Of a stretch of 64,000 nucleotides of DNA, positions 1 through 10,246 are shown one piece after another. How positions within the stretch are numbered: position 1 is the stretch's first letter; each line of letters starts with the position of its first letter. The position numbers and the translations under genes were made by a program. Below the pieces are notes generated by a model, which searched no databases, was not told where the DNA came from, and saw nothing but the letters and a program-made list of their open reading frames with translations. Source of the DNA: Gloeopeniophorella convolvens (lineage: Eukaryota; Basidiomycota; Agaricomycetes; Russulales); the NCBI GenBank assembly GCA_022496205.1, contig WTXD01000002.1, positions 1 to 64,000 of the forward strand. Reading direction: 5' to 3'.

Positions 1-843
1 ACCATTCGACGAAAGTTGAACGTTTGAACCTCGGCTTAGTGTCACTTAGTGCCTGCCAGGAATTGTACCTTCATCTCTTGAGCGTGCGCGCGTACTGCTT
101 ACACAAAGCCTTGCGTCTCGTCGTAAAGATCCGACCTTTTGGCATGTCGTTCAAAGACGGTTAGAACTGACAACTCACATGTTCCTCGTCCGTACTCAGA
201 AGCGGACGATGCTGTGAGTGTATTTTGACGTCTATCCACACTGGACAAATCAGGAACGGACTCGCGCTGCCTGCAAGTGTTTGGAGACAGGAAGTGACAA
301 GTCCTGGCGAGTCTCAAGTCTCGATCATTCCGTAGTGCCAGTCGCATTCCACAGCCACCGTATTGGCTCATTTTCGAGTCGACATGCGGTGTCTAGCGCG
401 TCCCGCATGTGTTGAGGGATATCTTGTTTGCGTGTCTTCCACGTTCTCTGTCGTGTGCAGCGCGCTCATCCAGGACTATCCTTTGGATCCAACGTGAGGA
501 GTATCTGAGCGGCTCCCTTAAGTCAAAGCGTTCTTGAATCTCGATCGCACTGAAATGGCATGACTGGTACTGGCACTCATGTTGGGGCCCACTGGGGTGT
601 CAGAGCGGCGGGGACATTGGTTCACAACACATACTATTATTCAGGAAGTTAACGGAAACTAGGGGTCATAAATTGCAGGGACGAGGCTATACTAGAGCTG
701 GCGCGGCAGGACTCTCAGACGACAAAGTCATCAACAGTGGCTGACACCCTTGAGACCTATCAGGTCGGAGACGGTACACGGGCTACGGCATATGGCCTGG
801 ACGTGGTCTCAGCACCCGGTGAGGCTCAGCCACAGTTTGATTA
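1..843. other. Left-edge stretch without a supported gene
   Basis: Only short overlapping ORFs on both strands; none has recognisable protein sequence or a convincing splice pattern. It holds the 3' flank of the minus-strand gene ending at 844. Confidence 0.5.
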
Positions 844-2010
844 TCATATTGGTTGCGAGGGGGTGAGGGTTGATAGCCATCCGACGACGGCACTGGTCGA
901 ACGGGAGACGAGAGCTGGCGTGTCATAGCGTCTTTCTGTTCTACGTACTTTGAGATCATGTTGCTGTAGCCCTTTATCACTGACTTTTGCGCTAATTCCT
1001 GAAGAAGCGGTCAAAGACAGTACAACCACCAGGGGTCGAATAAGACGTACCATTGAGTGCAAGCTGGGCTGATACAATGTCTCGTCGTTTGGAGGGTCGA
1101 ACAGCGATGGCATGAAGCTCAAGTTCAAGTGCGGACTTTTGGAGGCGATTCTAAGCGCTTTTCGGAAGTGCCCAGAGAGCCCGAATGTTCGTCCATCGCC
1201 CTCAAACATAGACTCGCAAAAGTAGACTATGCGGGGGATTATTGCGCGTTCGTCTTCAAACTTCGACAGGATTTTCTGCAGCACCTTGAGCCGCACCTCC
1301 AAGTCCTTCGCATCAGCACGAGCCTGAGCTTCATATGAGCGTATCTTCCTTGGTGGGATAACAGGTAGCTTCCCAGTTAGCTCCGAGGGCTTCTTTGTAG
1401 AGGTGCCGTCTCTGCGCAGACGCTCGACCTCTTGATTAATCAGTGTCTTGTAGCCCTCGACCGTCGGTGGGATAGGCCATGGCAACTTCTGGTCATCTTC
1501 GTGGCCAGCTCGAACCCACTGGATGAGGACAAAGAAAGCGCCTGACGACCAGAAGGAGTGGAAGATGTGAATATCGTGATGCATCTTGAAGGCGAATTTT
1601 GCCTGGTCCAAGATCTGAGGGAATCGAAACTCGAATTGATACTGGAATGAGGGTTGCAGAGAGTCAAAGTGTGATTCAAGTGATGTGTCAGGCGAGGTAG
1701 ACAGCGGCTCTGGGCCGAAGATCTTCTTCGCCTCCCACCACCACCCCACGGTCCGTGACGTCCCCTCATCGGATACAAGCAGTTCGCAGAAGTCCGGGAT
1801 TACAGTCTTCTTACCGACCTTGAAAGGGTACTGGGGACTGCTCACAAAGTTGCTTGCCCCACCATAGATCGTAGACCACGCATAGTGAGTCAGAATGTGA
1901 GAGAGGAGGGCGTAGGATTGAGCTTCCTCGTTGACATTCACGTGGCTCAGGTGAAGGGCTCTGAGCATTCGGTTGAACCTGATTGACTCAGGCGGCTCGC
2001 CCGTCATCAT
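844..2010 (-). CDS. Hypothetical protein with PD-(D/E)XK nuclease-like signature
   Basis: Uninterrupted 388-residue ORF, long for a region where neighbouring genes have introns. I do not recognise a named family. Visible features: an N-terminal helical part with acidic residues at 28-29, then IPDF (Asp73), a hydrophobic strand and WWWEAKK (Glu93, Lys95), followed by a helix with DQAKFAF (Gln136). The order D...ExK...Q with an aromatic-Ala pair is the pattern of RecB/restriction-like PD-(D/E)XK folds; assigning it here is inference. Residues 200-330 are Lys/Arg-rich and probably helical. The C-terminal 60 residues look low in complexity, so the true 3' end might differ by an intron. The start is the first of two adjacent Met codons; an AG lies a few bases upstream, so an upstream exon is possible. 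Confidence 0.6.
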   Translation of the reverse strand: MMTGEPPESIRFNRMLRALHLSHVNVNEEAQSYALLSHILTHYAWSTIYGGASNFVSSPQYPFKVGKKTVIPDFCELLVSDEGTSRTVGWWWEAKKIFGPEPLSTSPDTSLESHFDSLQPSFQYQFEFRFPQILDQAKFAFKMHHDIHIFHSFWSSGAFFVLIQWVRAGHEDDQKLPWPIPPTVEGYKTLINQEVERLRRDGTSTKKPSELTGKLPVIPPRKIRSYEAQARADAKDLEVRLKVLQKILSKFEDERAIIPRIVYFCESMFEGDGRTFGLSGHFRKALRIASKSPHLNLSFMPSLFDPPNDETLYQPSLHSMVRLIRPLVVVLSLTASSGISAKVSDKGLQQHDLKVRRTERRYDTPALVSRSTSAVVGWLSTLTPSQPI

Positions 2011-2841
2011 TGGCCGCTAGGATGCATCAGCATTAGTTTTGATGTATGCGAGCTAAACTGAGACTCACGGGACAGGCTTGAACCAGGTCTGAGCCAGTAA
2101 CCGACGAGGGCAATCTCCAGGGCGGCACCCTGAGCATTGTATCTTGATTGGCCATAGAATGGAACAGTTGTCCGAAGTAGTTTCTTAGGAGGGGAAACCA
2201 ATACACTTCAGGTAGCGATCCGAGCTGGGGGTGACAAGCTCTCCAGAGACTTACTACCATCCAATTTATAGGTCGATCTACACCAGACACTGCATGAGAT
2301 ACATTGACCTGATTGTGGAAAATCGGCACTGTACATGGCAATCACAGAAGTAGCACCGGCTGAGGTTGCAGCAATTGTAACACTAGCCGGAGTAAGTGTC
2401 ACCGAGTGGGTATGACACGCCTCTGTATGACACAGATTAAACAGATTAAAGACACAGTACCACATATATATAATAACTTTCTGTGTCTTGTTCCGGACTT
2501 GCATCGTGTAGCTAGCACGCCGCGTGAGTTTGTGGAGATACTGGGAGTGGAATGCGACCCATCATGGTTCGCAGAACGCAGTTGGCATTTCCTGATTATC
2601 ATCGATCATTATGTGGAAATCGACAACTGGATTGACACCTACCGCACATGCATGGCATGGTGTATCGCCTAAGGTCAAAAGCAAAAGTTAGCCACAACTT
2701 TGTCTCCCGAAGCTCCGTTGGCCACAGCACCAGGTCCGGCCGGCACCGGGCCGGTGGTTCACCAAGGGAATAAATATCAATGCTGCACGCACTTTCAATG
2801 CGAACCAGAACTACCCTCTACACCCCCACCCCCAAGTCAAC
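2011..2841. other. Intergenic, divergent promoter region
   Basis: No supported gene. It lies between the minus-strand gene starting at 2010 and the plus-strand gene at 2842. A GGCCGG-rich inverted segment at about 2737-2757 and a TAAATA element at 2771-2776 precede the 2842 start. Confidence 0.5.
2771..2776 (+). promoter_or_regulatory. TATA-like element before the 2842 gene
   Basis: TAAATA lies about 66-71 bases upstream of the ATG at 2842, a workable distance for a short leader. Members of the same gene family at 58650 and 62299 also have TATA-like boxes 50-120 bases upstream. Confidence 0.35.
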
Positions 2842-3555
2842 ATGACATCCACCACGCTTCGGGCCCTACCTGCTGACTGTTATGAGATCGAATTTGATGA
2901 AACTGGTTGGCCACTTCCGGGGGACGAGTACTCGGAGTATAAACGAACTGAGAAAGCGGAGGCCGCGTTTAAAGAGGTCTGTCAATTTATTCTCAGTTGG
3001 CCATCATGCGTGCTGATGCCTTCCAGTGGTTGTTCAAGTGTATTGCTATGAAGCCACCAATGGATCAGCTCAACCCCAAGTACGAGGGCAACCGCTTCGA
3101 CAAGGATTGCAGGTTGCCGACACTTTATTTTGGTTTCGTCGCCTCTGTCGACGAAATCATCGACAGCGCCAAGGCGAACGGCCTTCTTCCAGACGATGTC
3201 GATAAACGTTGGAGGCTATCCTGGTCACTCCAAGCGCTCTCAGAACACCTCGAGTATATCTGTGGCATCGGTGTCCAGATCCACTACGCGGATGCATTGA
3301 CCGAGAGCTACAAGTATGTCATCGCAATGTACACGAACTATACCGTAGGAGGTGAGAAGTTGGTGGAAGAGGACGAGAGGGAAGTGTTGGATATCATCAG
3401 AGACACTCTGAAGCTTGGATCTCAGGCGCCCAAGTGGTGGTGGGGTAGACGTCAAGGGCTAAGGTGAGTGTGTACTCTGGTGGCATTGCCCCGGGCTGTT
3501 CGACTAACTGCAATGCTCCGCATTTAGCCAAAACATACCGCCGCTCGAGCCGTGA
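2842..3555 (+). CDS. Unknown family protein, divergent copy (family member D)
   Basis: Spliced model of three exons: 2842-2976, 3027-3463 and 3528-3555, giving 199 residues. Intron 1 is phase 0 and intron 2 ends after a CTAAC branch point near 3503. The protein is a distant relative of the tandem copies at 58650, 60572 and 62299. It shares an aromatic-Phe-Gly strand followed by a charged helix with a GLLP motif (GFWP in the others), a helical stretch, a motif ending YKYVIAMYTNY (HERIIGIYSSYW in the others), an acidic helix of the form EREVLDIIRDTL, and a Trp/Arg-rich segment. Intron 1 falls at the equivalent place as in the other copies. No catalytic motif, signal peptide or membrane segment is visible. 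Function unknown; membership of one family is inferred from motif order and intron position. Confidence 0.65.
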
Positions 3556-4298
3556 TTTACCACCCTTTCGCACCTTGTCAGTTCAGCTCTTGCTCTCCAT
3601 TGATGCTATTCAGCTAGTCGCAATGTCATATTCGCTATCGTTGTGTTCGTATTGTCACCGCGTTCATGGTCATGTACTTGTGTCACATCCCGGTCAGCTC
3701 GTCCGATGTGGGAGCCTGGCGTTTCGCGCAAATGTCACTTGGATGCCACTATTCATAGGAGCCAACCATCTCTTTGATTGGTCGCTGGCAGCAACCAGCG
3801 TTGAGCGCTAGCTGGGATAGATGCCACGACATTGCTCTCGCCCGGGCGCCGCGGCAGATAGACGAATAACCACTACACCGAATGGACAACCGTGGTCAAG
3901 CGAGGTTCCATTATGCGTCAGACGGTATGGGTCACTCCGTGACACCAACAATCACTCCCAAGTCCAATGACGCAATGGCTCCGGGGTGGTGTAAGCCGGC
4001 ACAAGACCGAGAGTTTGCCAGATCCGTCGAAAATCTCTATAGTGGGACTGAGTTTGCTGTATCCGAAATCCGGGGTCCCTTTATCCTGCAGAAGACAAGA
4101 AGATGACAACGATTCGGCCTATGAGGGAATCTACCCAGACTTGTGATTGTCCGACGCCACAGGCAATGGGCTCAGGTTGGCGGCGAGGGACATGAACTGA
4201 CACGATCGGAACCACGGTCCGGCCGGGAAACGCCGCGCCATAATGACACTTGAGGTTGACCTTGCCACTGCTCTTGCCTCGACCTGCACCAGCAGGAA
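3556..4298. other. Intergenic stretch
   Basis: No supported gene. ORFs at 3464-3811 and 3882-4106 lack recognisable sequence and look accidental. It includes the 3' flank of the 2842 gene and the promoter of the CHMP7 gene. Confidence 0.5.
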
Positions 4299-5915
4299 AT
4301 GGCCTCATTTCAGTTATCTGCACTCCCTACATACACAGGTGTATCCAAGTCGCGTCTTCAATCACTGTACTCGGATATATCCAGGCAGAAGCACTCGAAT
4401 CCGACGACGTACAACTCCAATATCGCATGGTGGCGCTCCACACTCGAAGACATTGTTTCGCATGGCTGGCAGCTTAATGTACCTGACGCTCTTGTTCTCC
4501 ATGCCGAGCATAGCTTGCAAGACTGCCTTCGCTACGAGGGCGTTGGAAAGCCTCTCTGTCTCGGGACTGTCATCGTGAGTCATAAACCCGCAACCTCTCG
4601 TGAGGAGCTAACTAGCTCTTCTCGCTAGCGAAGACAGAGCTCATCACATCCCGCTCCGCAATACCCCTGCAGCAATTCATGAATGCATCACAATCCATAT
4701 ATGATCCTGGGTGGTTGCCCTATCGTATAGCCGCGTTCGTTATTGGGAAGCCACTCTGGTGGTCGCTCCAGCAGTTGAACCTCGTCGGCACGGATGACGA
4801 GAGCGACTCGGAGCGATGGAAGCGCGTCAAGGGCGACTATGTTCTTGTAGGGATCGTGGAGCGCGCTGCTGAGGCCTTGCTCGCTGTTCAACGCTCACGA
4901 GACTTGGGCCTTGCCGAAAGGCTGTACAGCTTTGACTCCTTCCGAGCCACGTTTGCATCCGCTGTCCTTCCAGGAGCCACACTGTCAGACAGGGACATTC
5001 GTACTCTCATCAGATACCTCGAACGCGACAAGCGGGTGGTGACAACAGAAAAAGAGGTATGGACATCATATGGCAATCCGGCGCAGCACTCACCCTTCGC
5101 AGGTGGTCAAGTTTGTTGAACCCGGTGCCGATGCCTCGGAAGTGACTGCCGTAGACCGTGGTATCCTCGAACTCAAGACTGCGGTTATAAATATATCGGT
5201 GCAAATAGACAGCATCACCGCCAAGATCGACGAGTACGCACTCCTACACCGTCGGCCACACAGGCTACTGATCATCGCACAATGTGAAGTTGCAAGGCGA
5301 AAGCGGCCGCTGCACTCCGCCAACAGCACAAGTCGCTGGCGCTGTCCTACCTGCGCTCCCGCAAACAGCTGGAAGATGTCCTCACACAACGCCTCGGCTC
5401 GCTTGAGGTCCTCCGAAGCACGTTGCTACGTGTCGAAGGCGCCGCGGAGAACATTCAGGTGCCGTGGCACTTATCCGTTATTCGTCCGGGGCTGACCATG
5501 ATACATGCATACATAGATCGTGAGGACATATGAAACCAGCGCAGCGACGCTCCGCGCGCTGCTAGCAGATCCCTCCCTTCAGCGCGATAAGCTAGAGCGC
5601 ACGCTCGACGCGCTGGCAGACGCCAACGCGGACGCTCGCGAGGTCGACGAGGCGGTGCGCGCAGGCGGAGACACCGCCCTCGGCGTGGGTTCCGCCACAG
5701 GAGACGAAGACGAACTAAAAGCCGAGCTTGCCGCGCTCGTGGCGGAGGCAGAGGCAGAGGCAGAGGCAGAGGCCCGGGTGAAAGAGCAGGTGAAGGAGAG
5801 GGAAGGGGCGCCTACACAGCACCCAACAACAGGGCAGCGCCATCCCGCACAGGAAGCGCGTACGCACGCTCCTCCGGACCACGCACATGGGCGCGAGCCC
5901 GTGCTGGCCGAGTGA
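4299..5915 (+). CDS. CHM7: CHMP7/Chm7-like ESCRT-III protein (Snf7 family)
   Basis: Five-exon model: 4299-4574, 4634-5056, 5103-5233, 5290-5458 and 5517-5915, 465 residues. The N-terminal half carries the winged-helix-like region of fungal CHMP7, with blocks such as WWRSTLEDIV and SIYDPGWLPYRIAAFVIGKP. The C-terminal half is the Snf7 core: a helix around ELKTAVINISVQIDSITAKI, then basic ALRQQHKSLALSYLRSRKQLE, then NADAREVDEAVR. Chm7/CHMP7 acts at the nuclear envelope and ER, recruiting ESCRT-III polymers during nuclear pore quality control and envelope sealing (established for the family). The tail contains a Glu-Ala repeat (5745-5775) followed by a His/Pro-rich end that looks unconserved, so a last small intron may be missed. 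Intron 1 uses the acceptor at 4633; the alternative at 4628 breaks frame. Confidence 0.9.
5745..5775 (+). repeat. GAGGCA hexamer repeat coding for Glu-Ala
   Basis: Tandem GAGGCA units inside the last exon of CHMP7, translated as alternating Glu-Ala. It is likely to vary in length between strains. Confidence 0.7.
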
Positions 5916-6544
5916 TGCATTGACATGGTGCACCGTGGGTGGACTTTGCACCGCCTCTCGCAGCTTCTGCATTCTTCTCCTACAGCATGTGCGCATTTAT
6001 AGGATACGGTACATACCAGCATTTCATCAGTACGTAGATCACATCAAGCTTCCTTTTCATCATACCCTTTCATGATTCACGGTTCCCTCACCTCGCCGGA
6101 TTTGGTTGGTGCACACCCTGCAGTATGGCGCATGGGCCCCACATCCTTGGAAACCCCGAGGAACCTCGGTGGAATACCCAACCCTTGCAGTGTGCGTGAC
6201 TGCGACGATGACGACTAGTCCGCTGACCCAATGGCTGTGGGTTGACTTGAGCCTATGTACTAGTCCATGATACTACTGTATCGGTATAAGCAGTAAAGAG
6301 AGTGCGGCATTATGCCAGGGAGCTTTGCTACAGACCGACCGCATATACACTATACATCCTACTTGGTACGTAGACGAACATAGTCGAAGAATGACGATAT
6401 GCGAAGTCCCCACCACACGGTGGAAGGATAATGGGGGTCAGGGGATGACGTTACGCTGCGGGATCCCCAAAACGCCGGGGTTTCCGTGCCGCACCTCGCC
6501 TCGTCGTGCTGCGCGGAGACGCGATGTTGATTCACCAGTGCAGA
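5916..6544. other. Convergent 3' intergenic region
   Basis: Lies between the stop of CHMP7 (+) and the stop of the transmembrane protein gene (-). It should hold both 3' UTRs; no gene seen. Confidence 0.5.
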
Positions 6545-7822
6545 TCATATCTCTGGGAGCCCAGTGTACTCCCGCTGATGCAACTTGGCCGAATTGGGTG
6601 GTGTCACCTCGAGGGCGGACTGCTCTGAGGCCGCGGTCGTCGTTGCGAAGCTGCGCGTGAAGTCGGCGGGCTTCGGGAACGTGCTGGGGTCGGAGGGGTT
6701 CTGTCGCCCGCGCGCGTTAGGCCGCTTCAGCAAGAGAGCCGTGATAGGACGCACGTATAACTTCCTCTCCGGCTCCGGCGTGAACGGCACGCTCTCGTAG
6801 CCCCCTTTGTCGTCTCGGGTGACTGGCGACGATCTGCCTGATGTGGGAAGCACCGGCACCCCTCCGCGGTGCCGCCGCCAGAGGTACCACACACCGAGCG
6901 CGACAAGCGCGAGGGCGATCACGGCTCCGCCCGCCGCGGCGCCTGCAATCGCGCCAGCGGCGAGCGCGTGGCCCGTGTCGAGTTGTGGGGCGAAGGACGG
7001 GCGGGACGTCCCGACAGACTCAGGGTTGCCGCCGAAGTCGCATGCGGAAACGTTGTTCCATGGTGTAGAGTCCTAGGCGACGTGCCGTGTGGGTGGACAG
7101 ACGGAGGCGAGAGCGGAGGGAGGGACGTACGGAGACGTTTAGGAATGCCCAGGCGGGCACGCGCGTATTGTTCGTTATGCTTTGAGGGAACCTGCATATT
7201 AATTCTTACTCAGTCCTGCAGGTCGTGGTCGCTTGGTAGAGGGTGGCACGCACGTCCCGAGCGGTGATACACTGGTGCAATTGGCTGTCCATTGGTCATA
7301 ACTACAAGAGTCAGCACAGGAAGAGGATCGAACAAGACGACAGTGCGTACGGGATCCAGACACCCTTCTGACATCCTACACATGCGCTTATCGTCGAGTA
7401 GAGCACAGAGTTGCACTTGCAGATGTCGTTGTCGTCCGGTCCCGACGGACCTGTGTAATGAGCCCCCAAGTTGATTTGCGGGATTGTAAACTCTGCCGGC
7501 AGGCCACGTAGTCAGTTTTACGCGAGGTGCCAGAGTAAAGGACAACGTACGGCCGCCACTACACTGCGATGCGAGGTAAGCGGATGTGACACACGGGCTC
7601 TGGTTCAGGCTGTTGTAGGTCTGGTTGGAAAAGAGGGAGAGCGGGTCACTGGTGGTCCGACCTAAGAGGAAACAGCAGACGCACCCAATTCCACACGGGC
7701 ATTGCCGCGGGAAGACATTCAGGTGCCTGAACTTGAGCCTCGGCGGGTGGAGAGGCAAGTAGCACGAGAGCTACCAAGGAGAAAGGCAGGAGAGAAAACC
7801 ACTGCAGCTGTGGCAGGGTCAT
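6545..7822 (-). CDS. Secreted/single-pass membrane protein, conserved in basidiomycetes
   Basis: Six-exon model on the minus strand: 7822-7685, 7620-7551, 7492-7351, 7301-7254, 7191-7131 and 7072-6545; 328 residues. It begins with a clear signal peptide (hydrophobic core within residues 9-25, ending SPPAEA). A Cys-rich ectodomain follows with blocks NSLNQSPC, HYTGPSG, CKCNSVLYSTISACVGCQ and YDQWTANCTSV, then VPAWAFLNVS. Residues about 192-218 form one Gly/Ala-rich membrane span followed by WRRHR, so the C-terminal 110 residues should be cytoplasmic; they are Ser/Pro/Thr-rich. I recognise the ectodomain blocks as a family common in Agaricomycetes but know no established function. A surface sensor or adhesin-like role is only inference. 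All junctions keep frame and the pieces fit the family order, so the model is firm. Confidence 0.85.
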
Positions 7823-8897
7823 GGTGGGGTAGCAGTTGAAGAGGGAAGGAAACTCGAACAAGAGCGCCGGTGGGAGTCGGTCATATAAAGGCTAGGAGCT
7901 ATACTTATGGATGGGAGGGGCCAGGTGTTACGTAGAAGATCGAATTGGTAAAACTCGGCGGGACCTTACCTGAAGGCTTGACCTTGTACAGATGGCTCGA
8001 TCTCGTCATGACCAACTCGGTCCTGTGCCTCTCCGGTGACCCGCTTCCGGGAGCATCAAGATGCGCACTCAGTGTTCTCTTCTGAGATGGTGGGTCTACT
8101 AAGGCAGGGGATTGCTGATGCCCGTTGGCAAACGTGACCGCTCTGGACCTGGTTGGAGCCCGAAGAGCCGCGCGTAGAAGTGGTCCGCGCGTGCTCGCCG
8201 AAACACGCGTCTTCTGAACTCAGATAAGAGGCATGCACCGAAGAGGCACCGCGACGCCAATGAGGCCCGGGAGTGTTTATATTAGTTTTGCTGTGTGGCG
8301 CACCCTGAGCTCTCCGCAATGATCCCCAAGTTGGGTCCCGTGGTACACCTGGATGGCTTTGGAAGCTGACCCTCACCCACGCGTCTTTCGTGGACTGGGA
8401 AGATGCGTGCAAACGAGGGACTGTACGCACGGCCTGTGGATATTGGAACCACGTCTGGTGCCCTTTAGTAACGGACAAATGAGGGGATCCTGCGGTGCCG
8501 ACGCACGGATGGTCAACCAATAGGTGCTGAAGCCGAGGACGTCTCGGTGTCGTACGCTTGCAATTCAGATGTCAATTACACGTCATAGTGGACCCGCGAT
8601 TGTATCCAGCATGAATTGATCGTACCTTCTCGTTGTGCAGCGGCTGGCAGCCTCTGGCAGCCTCTATAGGCTCAACGATGAGGATGTTCAAATTTGAATT
8701 TCGGAGCAAATTGGTTAGCCTGGACGACTGAGCGAATGGAGGTAAAGCGAAACCACTCAAGCGCCGGTCTCTAACCTGCAATATAGTCACGTGGGAGAGA
8801 AGTACTATCATGTGATCGTGTAGATATCGCGTCTGATGCCTCTCGAGTCTCCACTGATACTTATCTATAGCCACCGCTCCAAAAGCCAAGAACAACC
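7823..8897. other. Intergenic stretch
   Basis: Promoter side of the membrane protein gene and upstream region of the 8898 gene. ORFs at 8056-8520 and 8572-8916 (minus) have no recognisable sequence. A short imperfect tandem CAGCCTCTGG duplication sits near 8646-8665. Confidence 0.4.
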
Positions 8898-9817
8898 ATG
8901 TCCAATAAGAATACAATACGCAGTACGTTATCTAACAGTCTCCTCTATCTCAGAAGATTCGATTTTATCACCGACGTGCGCATCGACAGGACGACCAACA
9001 ACGGAGGAATGCGATCAACGTGACTCTGAACCCGGAAGCTTTCTCGAGCATGGGTATGACGAAGACAGAGAAATGTCAGTTTCCCTCGCTCGAGGCTACT
9101 CGCTCACTAATATCCCTCCAAATCAGAGACAGTGCAGAGTACTTGCTCATTCTCCAACGCATCCGCGGTAACGCGCATACATGCAGCGCCGTCGTGCCGT
9201 TTCCTTACTAGTCCTTTCAGAGGACACCCAGAAGTCCTCTCAGGCCAACCTTCGACGGCAGGTCGCCGCGATTTGCGCGGAGCTTCGCGGCCACGCAGCG
9301 GGGATAGTAGAGGAAATGACCGCATATATGTGCGTGACTTTCGCATACTGGAGACGGGTGCATGCGGCTGACATAAGGGCTCTCTTTTCAGAGACAAAAT
9401 AGAAGCAGACACCCTCAACATGCGAGATGCAGATGGCATCAGCACACAGTCCTATGCGGACAGCGCCCAAGAGTGGGCCAACACTTGTGTAAGTTCATCG
9501 ATGATCGGATGCACAGCTCGCTCATGCAGTGGAGCAACCAACAGAACACAATCAATGAGGCCAGAGAGATCCACTTCGCCGGCATCCGGCGAGAGGAAGA
9601 CGTTAACGAAGTGAGCAAGCTCGGTAAGCCTTCTAAATGGAGCATATCGGCGTCTATTGTCCCTGCGCGCTCACGAATTGCAGTTCAAGACACGGCCACG
9701 AAGCGCGCCAAGGCGAACCGTAAGTTGCTGCGGAACGCAAAGGTGTACTTGGAGGAGATGGACGGGCGGCAGCAGGCAAGTGCAGTGAGGTCCACTAGGC
9801 CCCTGTTGCATTGCTGA
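8898..9817 (+). CDS. Hypothetical helical protein, seven-exon model
   Basis: Model built from splice signals: 8898-8922, 8954-9053, 9127-9167, 9212-9329, 9392-9488, 9530-9623 and 9684-9817, 202 residues, in frame throughout. The translated product is hydrophilic and mostly helical. It runs through SAEYLLILQRIR, LRRQVAAICAELRG, DKIEADTLNMRD and a basic C-terminal helix KRAKANRKLLRNAKVYLEEM, suggesting a coiled-coil protein. I recognise no family. The last intron (9624-9683) and the introns at 9054 and 9330 have good signals. Introns 1 (31 nt) and 5 (41 nt) are unusually short, so the first exon is the weakest part of the model. Confidence 0.5.
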
Positions 9818-10246
9818 TGAGAATTAATCCGCAACAGACTGTTGTGGATGCAAAGAGGATGGTGAAACAATGCAGGAGAATGATACGGGGGTAGAGGTAG
9901 AGGATGGCTAGTGTCAGTCGCTGGTGGAGACGACTCAGTTACGACTCGGGCTTCTTGATGGGGGAGAGAGAGGCTGTGCGAGGGTGAGAGTGACATCACG
10001 CGTTTCAAGGGTTGTTTCCCACGGGGATGGGACGACGCCGGACGGAAAATGGTTTTTGATGAAAAAGCGCGAGGTTGGCAAGCCGCTCGCAGCCGCTCGC
10101 TTCGCTGGTTCAGTTGGTCTTCGTCTTGGCTGTCTCTTCTCTCCGCCTCCCTCCTTTCCCTCGCCCCGCAGCTCGCCCTCTTTTAGAGTCTCGGTCCGTA
10201 GAGCAAGGTCTCCACACCGACTCTCCCTCTCCCCCCACCTCCTCGA
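9818..10246. promoter_or_regulatory. Promoter and leader of the UDP-galactose transporter gene
   Basis: No gene seen. A strongly pyrimidine-rich tract at about 10130-10245 runs into the ATG at 10247. CT-rich stretches of this kind commonly mark transcription start regions in filamentous fungi. Confidence 0.5.
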
